Source of the DNA: RUG754 sp041856085
GTDB taxonomy: Bacteria > Bacillota > Clostridia > Peptostreptococcales > Anaerovoracaceae
Assembly: GCA_041856085.1 (NCBI GenBank)
Contig: JBHAFL010000084.1
Location: 1 to 13,610, forward strand
Length of the DNA stretch: 13,610 nt
Direction: 5' to 3'
How positions within the stretch are numbered: the stretch's first letter is position 1; every line of letters begins with the position of its first letter. This document shows, one piece after another, positions 7,449 through 13,610 of this stretch. Position numbers and translations under genes: made by a program. The notes under the pieces were generated by a model. That model made no database searches and had not been told where the DNA came from. It saw only the letters and a program-made list of their open reading frames with translations.

Positions 7449-7961
7449 TTATTTAGCTTGAGATTCTGTCAGGCTGTATTTAGAGGCTATTTTCGCCTCT
7501 TTTCTTTTTTTTGCACGTTCGATAAGGGCGATTGACTCCGCGAAGGCTTCGGGGAGGTTAGCCTCGTTTGCTTCCTTACCTTGCTTCTCCTGTTTCTTAA
7601 TCTCGTCCCATCTTTCAAGGACTTCGACAGAGCCGGAGACCTCGGTGCTGCCGAAGACGTGAGGGTGACGGCGCACCATCTTTTCGTTGATACATCTTGC
7701 CACGTCCTCAATGCCGAAGAGACCCTCTTCTTCGGCAATCTGCGCGCGCATCACAACCTGAAGGAGCAGGTCGCCGAGCTCCTCCTTAAGATTATCGGGG
7801 TTACCCGTTTCGGTGAGCAGATTGATGCCGCCGACAACCTCGGCAGCCTCTTCAATGAGGCAAGGCTTAAGGCTTTCGTGAGTCTGCTCCCTGTCCCAAG
7901 GACAACCGCCCTCACCGCGCAATCTGCTTACTATATTCAATAATTTCTGTAATTCCGACAT
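7449..7961 (-). CDS. mazG: MazG family nucleoside triphosphate pyrophosphohydrolase, single-domain
   Basis: MazG hydrolyses NTPs/dNTPs to NMPs and pyrophosphate, acting as a house-cleaning enzyme. The product is 170 aa, matching the N-terminal domain of E. coli MazG (about 260 aa with two domains): LRGEGGCPWDREQTHESL (residues 14-31), metal-binding EEAAE (37-41), EELGD (60-64), then RRHPHVFG (97-104) and VLERWDEIKKQEK (114-126). The second MazG domain is absent; the chain ends in a Lys-rich tail encoded over the neighbouring operon's terminator. The ATG at 7961 has GAGGT upstream and a good promoter. It faces the P-II gene tail to tail with 33 bases between stops. Confidence 0.92.
   Translation of the reverse strand: MSELQKLLNIVSRLRGEGGCPWDREQTHESLKPCLIEEAAEVVGGINLLTETGNPDNLKEELGDLLLQVVMRAQIAEEEGLFGIEDVARCINEKMVRRHPHVFGSTEVSGSVEVLERWDEIKKQEKQGKEANEANLPEAFAESIALIERAKKRKEAKIASKYSLTESQAK
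7482..7512 (+). terminator. Rho-independent terminator of the P-II operon, inside mazG
   Basis: AGAGGC (7482-7487) pairs with GCCTCT (7495-7500) across a 7-base loop. The stem is followed by a T-rich run to 7512 broken by one C. It ends transcription from the left block. It lies within the coding region of convergent mazG, where it encodes about residues 151-160. Confidence 0.8.
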
Positions 7962-7986
7962 GCTAATACCTCATTTCCAAATATAA

Positions 7987-8015
7987 CTTATATCAAATTT
8001 CAGATATTATTACAA
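7987..8015 (-). promoter_or_regulatory. Sigma-A-type promoter of mazG
   Basis: Read on the minus strand, TTGTAA (8010-8015) and TATAAG (7987-7992) are separated by exactly 17 bases. They lie 26 bases upstream of the mazG ATG. Confidence 0.6.
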
Positions 8016-8257
8016 GCCTTTTACTGCTAAATTCAGTGCTTATGTCCACAAAATTCGAGACATTTTCATTTGCGGTTGCTTAAGACAATATCATGTACAA
8101 TTCGGAATGTTATTAGATAGTCCGCTGAGAATTTTTCATGCAGGAGAACCCTCACCGTTATCCTTAAGCGACTTACTCACATAACGGTTATCTTGCAAAA
8201 TATAGCATGAATCACAAAACACTGATATTGTAGATGACCTAAAAAATTGAAATAGGC

Positions 8258-8286
8258 TTTCAATATTCAGCGAATTCTACTATAAT
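8258..8286 (+). promoter_or_regulatory. Promoter of the ybaK-like gene
   Basis: A perfect TATAAT (8281-8286) lies 17 bases after a weak -35, TTTCAA (8258-8263). The start codon follows about 35 bases later. Confidence 0.55.
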
Positions 8287-8321
8287 ATATATAAGTCAGA
8301 GTTGTAATTGGGAGGCACAGT

Positions 8322-8798
8322 ATGGCGATAGAAAAGGTAAGAGAATATTTTAGGAAGCTCGGGATTGAAGACAGAATAAGGGAATTTGAGGTTAGCTCGG
8401 CGACCGTAGAGTTGGCGGCTATGGCTGTGGGCGTAGAGGGAGCCCGAATCTGTAAGACTATGTCGTTTAAGGACGGAGAATGCGGCTGCATTCTCGTGCA
8501 GCTTGCGGGCGACGTTAAGATAGACAACCGTAAATTCAAAGAAACTTTCAAAATGAAAGCTGCTATGCTGAAGCCCGATGAGGTTTTGGAGTTTACGGGG
8601 CACGCGATAGGCGGAGTTTGCGCTTTCGGTATAGACAACCCTAATGTCAGAGTTTTTTGCGACGAATCGCTAAAGAGGTTCGAGACGGTATTTCCGGCCT
8701 GCGGCTCCTCCAATTCCGCTGCGGAGTTCACACCGGAGGAACTGTACGAATACTCTGATTCCGTGGCGTGGATTGATATCTCCAAGGCGCCGGAATGA
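8322..8798 (+). CDS. YbaK/EbsC family aminoacyl-tRNA deacylase
   Basis: This is a cytosolic trans-editing enzyme of 158 aa. YbaK family proteins hydrolyse mischarged tRNAs, classically Cys-tRNA(Pro). The conserved lysine in ICKTM (K45), essential in characterised YbaK, is present. The family pattern ATVELAAMAVGVE (27-39) and the Gly-rich GHAIGGVCAFG segment (about 92-102) are also present; typical members read GG.SP.G there, so the exact substrate may differ (Cys, Ala or Ser on tRNA). GGAGG at 8311-8315 is ideally spaced from the ATG. It has its own promoter and terminator, so it appears monocistronic. Confidence 0.88.
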   Translation: MAIEKVREYFRKLGIEDRIREFEVSSATVELAAMAVGVEGARICKTMSFKDGECGCILVQLAGDVKIDNRKFKETFKMKAAMLKPDEVLEFTGHAIGGVCAFGIDNPNVRVFCDESLKRFETVFPACGSSNSAAEFTPEELYEYSDSVAWIDISKAPE

Positions 8799-8829
8799 AA
8801 GCTGTGCTTAAGAATACCGGACATATTTT

Positions 8830-8852
8830 GAGGCGACTTTCGCCTCTTTTTT
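8830..8852 (+). terminator. Terminator of the ybaK-like gene
   Basis: A perfect 6-bp stem GAGGCG (8830-8835) / CGCCTC (8841-8846) has a 5-base loop, ACTTT, and six T residues. Its sequence is close to the terminator at 7482-7512. Confidence 0.88.
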
Positions 8853-8908
8853 CGTGCTCTTAAATATAACGCGCTCGGCGCCACGCTTCACTGCTTAATA
8901 AAAAGGTA

Positions 8909-8938
8909 TTGACTTATTTTATCGCGGTGCTGTATAAT
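8909..8938 (+). promoter_or_regulatory. Strong promoter of the ABC transporter operon
   Basis: TTGACT (8909-8914) and TATAAT (8933-8938) are separated by 18 bases, the best promoter in the window. The palindrome at 8939-8960 starts at the next base, so the expected transcription start lies within it. Confidence 0.82.
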
Positions 8939-8960
8939 TTAGTTAGCGTATGCTAACTAA
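8939..8960 (+). promoter_or_regulatory. Palindromic operator over the transcription start
   Basis: Arms TTAGTTAGC and GCTAACTAA are perfect 9-base inverted repeats around GTAT. Its position directly after the -10 box is typical of a repressor site. The half-site resembles those of MarR, TetR or DtxR-type dimeric regulators. No regulator gene is present in the window, so which family binds is not known. As RNA it would fall at the very 5' end and lacks a T-tract, so an operator is favoured over a terminator. Confidence 0.7.
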
Positions 8961-9248
8961 AAACGGATAGGTGCAGAGAGAACGCAGGGGGCGAAAAGAT
9001 AAAACGATCGACAGAATTTGCGACGGAAGCATAATGTGTTGGCTTGGCAATATCAATGCCGATATAGAATATGAGAACAACGCCTTTTTCAAAAAATCAC
9101 TGTGTTTGTCCACTTAGTTTTATCATCATAAAATTGCGTGACATAAAAGTTCAAAGTCCGCAGTGTTAATATCAATATATATCAAAGTTTGAAATGGAAA
9201 GGAGCATATCGGTGTATTTAGTTAAAAATACATCATACAAGGGGAAAA
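8961..9248 (+). other. 288-base leader between operator and first ABC gene
   Basis: The leader is long and AT-rich. It contains a 48-codon open frame from GTG 8971 to TAG 9117 with no ribosome site and no recognisable domain. It also contains a good ribosome site, AAAGGAG (9198-9204), seven bases before GTG 9212; that frame is not the ABC frame and runs to 9502. No known riboswitch is recognised. The ABC gene itself has GGGG at 9241-9244. Confidence 0.5.
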
Positions 9249-10976
9249 ATGATATACAAAAAATTAAAAAAATATGTGCCGGAAAAGCTTGTATGTGCTT
9301 ATGGCGGAATATTTATGGCATTTGTATCGGCTTGTTTCGTAATATTGAGTTACTATCATATCTATCATTTTCTGGGGGAAATTATTATAGGTACGGGAAA
9401 CGGAGATTTTGTCAACTCGGCGCTTATAATCGTATTATATCTTATGATTGGAGTCGTCACATATTTTGCCTCGGTTACATTAACGCATATTTTAGCGTTT
9501 AGACTCGAAACCAACTTGAAAAAAGAAGGAATCAAGCGCATTATGAACGCTTCTTTCAGCTTTTTTGACAAGAATGAATCGGGGCGTATCAGAAAAATAA
9601 TCGATGACAATACGGCAATGACGCATACGAGCGTAGCGCATCTGATACCCGACCTTTCGACAGCCGTGTTTGTACCGCTGCTGGGAATCGCGCTCTCTTT
9701 TTATATTGATTACAGGCTTGGCGTTATATTCGTCGTAACGATAATTTCGGGACTCCTGATGACGATGAAGATGATGGGAGAAAAGAATTTTATGGAACAA
9801 TATATGAAAGCCGCGGAGAAGATGAACGCCGGAGCCGTCGAATATGTACGCGGTATTCCCGTTCTGAAAATATTCAAAGCCAATATTGAGGGACTGAAGG
9901 AGTTTTATCAGTCCGTAACCGACTATTCAAAGCTCGCTCTCGAATACAGTATGAGCTGCAGAAGATGGTATGTAATCTTCCAAGTATTCTTTAATGTAAT
10001 ATATCTGGCGGTGATGTTTTTTCAATATGCGGGGACGGACAATCCTCGTGAGTTTCTGGTAAAGTTTATGTTTTATGCGGTCTTTAACGGCATAATTCTC
10101 ATATCGTTTATGAAAATTATGTATGTCGGTATGTATATGTTTCAGGCTAATGAAAGTATTTCTAAGATAGAAACTCTATTCGACGAGATGACGGCCGAGA
10201 AGCTGTGTGAGGGCAATGTTGATGAGATGGAGGCAGGCAATATCGAATTCAGAAACGTAACCTTTGCCTACGAGGATACCGATGTTATAAAAGAGCTGTC
10301 ATTTAGGCTTGAGGCGGGCAAGCATTATGCTCTTGTGGGCGCTTCCGGCTCAGGTAAGTCAACCATAGCGAAGCTGATATCGGGATTTTACAGGCTTAAA
10401 GAGGGGCAGATATATATAGGAGGGAATCCGTTGGAGCATTATTCAGGTAAAGCGCTTGCAAAAAATATCGCCAACGTTTTTCAGGACGCGAAGCTTTTTA
10501 AGACGAGCATATTTGATAATGTTAAAATAGGGAACCCCGACGCAGACAGAGAGCAGGTTCTGGAGGCTCTTCATTTAGCGCAGTGCGACGATATAATCGA
10601 AAAATTCAAGGAGAGGGAGAACACGTTAATCGGTGCGGAGGGAGTGCATCTTTCAGGAGGCGAGGTTCAGCGGATAACCATTGCGAGAGCAATTCTCAAA
10701 AATGCGAAAATCGTAATAATGGACGAGGCGTCGGCGGCGGCGGATCCCGAAAACGAGTATGAACTTCAACAGGCTATTGCAAATCTTATGAAAGGCAGGA
10801 CGGTAATAATGATTGCCCATAGATTAAGCTCAATAAAAAACGTTGATGAAATACTTGTGATAGATGAGGGAGAGATTGTCGAGCGTGGAGCCCATAACGA
10901 GCTGATGAAAAAAGGAGGCAAGTATATGAAGCTCCAACAGGAATACACGAGCGCGAATGATTGGAGGGTAGAATAA
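9249..10976 (+). CDS. ABC exporter-type half-transporter, permease plus ATPase (first of pair)
   Basis: This is a membrane half-transporter of 575 aa. An N-terminal type-1 exporter-fold domain (about 15-305, six hydrophobic segments) includes SFFDKNESGRIRKIIDDN (about 104-121). The ATPase domain (about 332-570) has Walker A GASGSGKS (364-371), Q-loop Q412, signature LSGGE (468-472), Walker B D492-E493, D-loop ADPENE and H-loop H524. All catalytic parts are intact. It overlaps the next gene by one base, so the pair very likely forms a heterodimer. The D-loop wording (AAADPENE) resembles the YbtPQ/IrtAB siderophore-uptake type, but drug or peptide export cannot be excluded. ATG 9249 is the only usable start in frame; a stop lies at 9219-9221. 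Confidence 0.9.
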   Translation: MIYKKLKKYVPEKLVCAYGGIFMAFVSACFVILSYYHIYHFLGEIIIGTGNGDFVNSALIIVLYLMIGVVTYFASVTLTHILAFRLETNLKKEGIKRIMNASFSFFDKNESGRIRKIIDDNTAMTHTSVAHLIPDLSTAVFVPLLGIALSFYIDYRLGVIFVVTIISGLLMTMKMMGEKNFMEQYMKAAEKMNAGAVEYVRGIPVLKIFKANIEGLKEFYQSVTDYSKLALEYSMSCRRWYVIFQVFFNVIYLAVMFFQYAGTDNPREFLVKFMFYAVFNGIILISFMKIMYVGMYMFQANESISKIETLFDEMTAEKLCEGNVDEMEAGNIEFRNVTFAYEDTDVIKELSFRLEAGKHYALVGASGSGKSTIAKLISGFYRLKEGQIYIGGNPLEHYSGKALAKNIANVFQDAKLFKTSIFDNVKIGNPDADREQVLEALHLAQCDDIIEKFKERENTLIGAEGVHLSGGEVQRITIARAILKNAKIVIMDEASAAADPENEYELQQAIANLMKGRTVIMIAHRLSSIKNVDEILVIDEGEIVERGAHNELMKKGGKYMKLQQEYTSANDWRVE

Positions 10977-12697
10977 TGAAAAAAATATTAAAAGCTAAAT
11001 TCGGACTCACCGACAACGGCGTAAGAGCGGTAGCAAAGGCGAGCGTACTGTCATTCTTTATCAATGTATGCTATATGGCTCTTATGATGATTGCGATGTA
11101 CTACGGCAGCAATGTCCTGGACGGAAACGAAAAGCCGGCGGGGCACTATGTGCTCATAATCGGGGTCGTAACCGCGCTGACACTTATTTTTGTCGACAGG
11201 GAATATGTGCGAACCTTTAACTTCACTTATAATGAGTCGGCGGAACTTCGCTTTGAAATCGCGGATATGATAAAAAAATTGCCGCTATCATATTTTTCAA
11301 GGCATAATCTGAGCGATTTGGCGCAGACTATTATGCAGGACGTTCTTGACATTGAACATGCCATGAGTCACGCTATGCCGAGATGTATAGGTTACAGCGC
11401 TTTTTTGATAGCAGCGGGAGCTCTGCTGCTGATATCGAATGTCGCCTTGGGTTTATCAATTGTAGTTCCTCTGCTGATCGGGTTTTTGATGATGTTCCTG
11501 TCTAAGAATATACAAAAAAAATGGACGGGCAAATATTTTTGGAGAGCAAGAGAACACAGCGAGACTTTTCAGGAAACAATTGAAATGCAGCGTGAGATAA
11601 AAAGCTACGACTTATCGGAGGAATATTATGACAGGGCGGCGGCAGCGCTGGAGGAGTCGGAGAGACTCAGACTTAAAACGGAGATAAGTCAGGCAGGACC
11701 GCTTCTCCTCTCCGTAACCTTTATGAAATTGACATTAGGCGCGGTCGCGGTTGTTTCGGCAGCTCTTCTGAACGCCGACGCGATTGAACTCATATATATC
11801 GTCGGCTTCCTGCTTGCGGCGGTGAGATTGGTTGACGCGGTAGGCGCTATAGAAGAAAGCTTTGCCGAACTGTTTTACCTTGACGCGCGGGTGAAGCGAA
11901 TAAATGAGCTGAGGGATATGAAGATTCAAATGGGAAAAAATGTTGAACTCAAAAACTTCAATATAGAGCTCAGGGACGTGGGCTTCGAATATATCGATGA
12001 TACCAAGGTTATTGACAACGTGAGCTTTTCCGCAGAGCAGGGAAAAGTAACCGCCGTCGTAGGACCCTCGGGCTGCGGTAAATCAACGTTGCTTCGTTTA
12101 ATATCGAGGCTGTACGACTATGACAGCGGCAAAATAATAATAGACGGACACGATATAAAAGAGATATCCGCCGAATCGCTGTTTGATAATATATCATTCG
12201 TATTTCAGGATGTTGTTCTCTTTAACGCCTCGGTTATGGATAATATCAGAATCGGAAGATCTGACGCTGCCGACGAAGAGGTGCTGGAAGCGGCAAAGCT
12301 TGCGAACTGCGATGAATTTGTCGAAAAAATGGTAAACGGATATGACACTTTGATAGGTGAGAATGGAGGAAAGCTGTCGGGAGGAGAGAGACAAAGGATA
12401 TCGATTGCGAGGGCATTTCTAAAGAACGCTCCGATAATTTTGCTTGATGAGATAAGTGCAAGCCTTGATGTAGAAAACGAACTTAAGATTCAGAGTTCGC
12501 TTAATCGATTGATAGAGGGTAAAACGGTCATAATAGTTTCTCACAGGCTAAAATCCATAGAAAAGGTGGATAAAATCGTGGTGATGAACGAGGGAAAGGT
12601 TGACAGCATCGGGACTCACAATGAGCTTTTATCTACGTCAACGCTCTACTCCAAGCTCATAGAAAAGTCGAATCTTACAGATAGCTTCGCATATTAA
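10976..12697 (+). CDS. ABC exporter-type half-transporter, permease plus ATPase (second of pair)
   Basis: This is the partner of the preceding half-transporter, 573 aa. A six-segment membrane domain (about 20-300, with LPLSYFSRHNLSDLAQTIMQ at about 102-121) is followed by an ATPase with Walker A GPSGCGKS (363-370), Q411, LSGGE (467-471), Walker B D491-E492 and H523. All are intact, so both ATP sites of a heterodimer could be active. An in-frame TTG at 10961 would add five residues. ATG 10976 is preferred because GGAGGG (10963-10968) sits correctly before it and its first base is the last base of the upstream stop codon. The substrate is unknown; siderophore-type uptake is a possibility shared with its partner. 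Confidence 0.9.
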   Translation: MKKILKAKFGLTDNGVRAVAKASVLSFFINVCYMALMMIAMYYGSNVLDGNEKPAGHYVLIIGVVTALTLIFVDREYVRTFNFTYNESAELRFEIADMIKKLPLSYFSRHNLSDLAQTIMQDVLDIEHAMSHAMPRCIGYSAFLIAAGALLLISNVALGLSIVVPLLIGFLMMFLSKNIQKKWTGKYFWRAREHSETFQETIEMQREIKSYDLSEEYYDRAAAALEESERLRLKTEISQAGPLLLSVTFMKLTLGAVAVVSAALLNADAIELIYIVGFLLAAVRLVDAVGAIEESFAELFYLDARVKRINELRDMKIQMGKNVELKNFNIELRDVGFEYIDDTKVIDNVSFSAEQGKVTAVVGPSGCGKSTLLRLISRLYDYDSGKIIIDGHDIKEISAESLFDNISFVFQDVVLFNASVMDNIRIGRSDAADEEVLEAAKLANCDEFVEKMVNGYDTLIGENGGKLSGGERQRISIARAFLKNAPIILLDEISASLDVENELKIQSSLNRLIEGKTVIIVSHRLKSIEKVDKIVVMNEGKVDSIGTHNELLSTSTLYSKLIEKSNLTDSFAY

Positions 12698-12758
12698 AAG
12701 CTAAAAGACAGGACGCAAAGAGACGGAACTGTCAATCGGGGAAAACATCGAATCAATA

Positions 12759-12810
12759 AAAAAGCTGCGGCACGGTCGCGCATTTTTTTCACCGGCAACC
12801 GCAGCTTTTT
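12759..12810. terminator. Two-way terminator between the ABC operon and uvrB
   Basis: A perfect 12-bp stem AAAAAGCTGCGG (12759-12770) / CCGCAGCTTTTT (12799-12810) has A-tract and T-tract ends, so it can terminate both convergent units. The 28-base loop contains a second small pairing, CGGT (12773-12776) with ACCG (12791-12794). Confidence 0.87.
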
Positions 12811-12819
12811 AGCGGTATC

Positions 12820-13610
12820 TCATAATCTTACCTTCATCTCGAAGATTCTGTCTCTGAGCTGAGCGGCGCGTTCGAATTGAAGATCCGCCGCAGCCTGTTT
12901 CATCTCTTTTTCGAGCTTCTTAACATAGTCCATAAGCTCTTTTTTTGTAAGCTCGGAGGCGTTTCTGCCCTTGTAATATTCTTCTTCCGTCTCAGCCTGA
13001 CGCGTCGCCTCTATTACGTCGCGCACGGATTTTTTGACCGATTCGGGGGTTATACCGTGAGCTATGTTATAGTCGTTTTGAATCTTACGTCTTCTGTCCG
13101 TTTCGTCCATTGCGGCTTTCATTGCCTTGGAGATATGGTCGGCATACATTATTACATGACCGTCTACGTTTCGGGCGGCTCTGCCTATGGTCTGAATGAG
13201 AGAGGTTTCGGTTCTCAAGAAGCCCTCCTTATCCGCGTCGAGGATTGCGACGAGGCCGACCTCGGGAACGTCGAGTCCCTCTCTTAAGAGGTTGATTCCG
13301 ACAAGCACGTCGAATACGCCCATTCTGAGATCGCGGAGTATCTCCATACGCTCGAGTGTTTCTACGTCCGAGTGCAGATATCTCACCTTAATATTGACGC
13401 CCTTTAGGTAGTCGGTAAGCGATTCCGCCATTTTTTTGGTAAGCGTCGTCACGAAGACTTTTTGACCTTGTTCAAGCGTTTTGTTTATCTCTCCGATTAG
13501 GTGGTCTATCTGACCCTCGGTGGGAGCTATCTCAATCGGCGGATCCAAAAGACCCGTGGGGCGGATTATCTGCTCGGCGTTTATGCCGCCGGAAACTTCT
13601 TTTTCATAGG
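12820..13610 (-). CDS. uvrB: Excinuclease ABC subunit UvrB, C-terminal part (runs off window)
   Basis: UvrB is the damage-verifying helicase-like subunit of nucleotide excision repair; it receives damage from UvrA and recruits UvrC. The 262 visible residues are the last two fifths or so of a protein usually about 660 aa. They start YEKEVSGGINAEQIIRPTG, then show helicase motifs: FVTTLTKKMAE, YLHSD, VGINLLREGLDVPE, and motif VI QTIGRAARN. The C-terminal UVR domain that binds UvrC follows (LEKEMKQAAADLQFERAAQL). The frame is open to the right edge, so the apparent start at 13548 (a TTG reading Leu in LLDPP) is not real. It ends 10 bases from the shared terminator. Confidence 0.96.
   Translation of the reverse strand, partial: YEKEVSGGINAEQIIRPTGLLDPPIEIAPTEGQIDHLIGEINKTLEQGQKVFVTTLTKKMAESLTDYLKGVNIKVRYLHSDVETLERMEILRDLRMGVFDVLVGINLLREGLDVPEVGLVAILDADKEGFLRTETSLIQTIGRAARNVDGHVIMYADHISKAMKAAMDETDRRRKIQNDYNIAHGITPESVKKSVRDVIEATRQAETEEEYYKGRNASELTKKELMDYVKKLEKEMKQAAADLQFERAAQLRDRIFEMKVRL

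Larger units (their letters stand above)
7962..8321. other. 360-base AT-rich divergent spacer between mazG and the ybaK-like gene
   Basis: It contains the two divergent promoters at its ends and no credible gene in between. The middle holds only frames of under 40 codons without ribosome sites, and one 7-bp inverted repeat, CCGTTAT (8155-8161) with ATAACGG (8181-8187), 19 bases apart. No riboswitch or RNA gene is recognised. Confidence 0.5.

Noticed and set aside
7416..7480. A second hairpin just after the P-II stop codon
   Set aside because: The possible pairings are only 4-5 bases with mismatches; the stem at 7482-7500 with its T-tract explains termination better.
8155..8187. 7-bp inverted repeat in the mazG-ybaK spacer as a mobile element end or operator
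   Set aside because: It is short, widely spaced, not placed at a promoter, and has no matching partner or target-site duplication.
8040..8220. Short open frames on both strands of the spacer as possible gene remnants
   Set aside because: All are under 40 codons, have no ribosome site, and show no recognisable protein motif.
12820..13548. uvrB start at 13548
   Set aside because: That codon is a TTG encoding Leu inside the conserved RPTGLLDPP segment, and the frame stays open to the window edge.

Overview
The window looks like the chromosome of a Clostridia-type Firmicute, probably an anaerobe of the gut or a similar habitat. The main support is the order SRP RNA - dnaX - ybaB/ebfC - recR at the left end, which is the arrangement known from Bacillus and Clostridia. 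Strong AAGGAGG-type ribosome binding sites, frequent AGA/AGG/ATA codons and the set of transporter families fit this. No species can be named from the sequence alone. There is no rRNA, tRNA, CRISPR array, insertion sequence or phage gene.

Left block (1-7512, + strand): the 3' part of the SRP RNA is followed by dnaX (DNA polymerase III tau subunit), ybaB (nucleoid-associated protein) and recR (recombinational repair), with 4- to 1-base junctions. Three membrane-protein genes follow on the same strand: a BrnQ branched-chain amino acid carrier, a YitT-family protein and a tandem-duplicated DUF1538 protein. The block ends with a gene for two fused P-II-like domains that overlaps the DUF1538 gene by four bases. 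No convincing terminator is seen between recR and the P-II gene, so read-through is possible, although the 108-base gap after brnQ could hold an unseen signal. The block ends at a hairpin plus T-tract lying inside the 3' end of the convergent mazG gene.

Middle block (7449-8852): mazG (- strand), a single-domain NTP pyrophosphohydrolase, and a ybaK/ebsC-type Cys-tRNA(Pro) deacylase-like gene (+ strand) diverge from a 360-base spacer. Each has a readable sigma-A promoter. Near-identical hairpin terminators bound this block on both sides.

Right block (8900-13610): a strong promoter, immediately followed by a 9+4+9 palindromic operator, drives two overlapping ABC exporter-type half-transporters after a leader of nearly 290 bases. 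The pair probably forms a heterodimer and shows some resemblance to the YbtPQ/IrtAB siderophore-uptake type. It is separated by a long two-way hairpin terminator from the convergent 3' part of uvrB, which runs off the right edge.

The most interesting unit is the DUF1538 - P-II pair. A membrane protein with two homologous halves is translationally coupled to a soluble protein that also has two homologous halves. The layout resembles Amt-GlnK, but the families differ and the P-II T-loop is not canonical. The second P-II domain has its own well-placed internal ribosome binding site and ATG.
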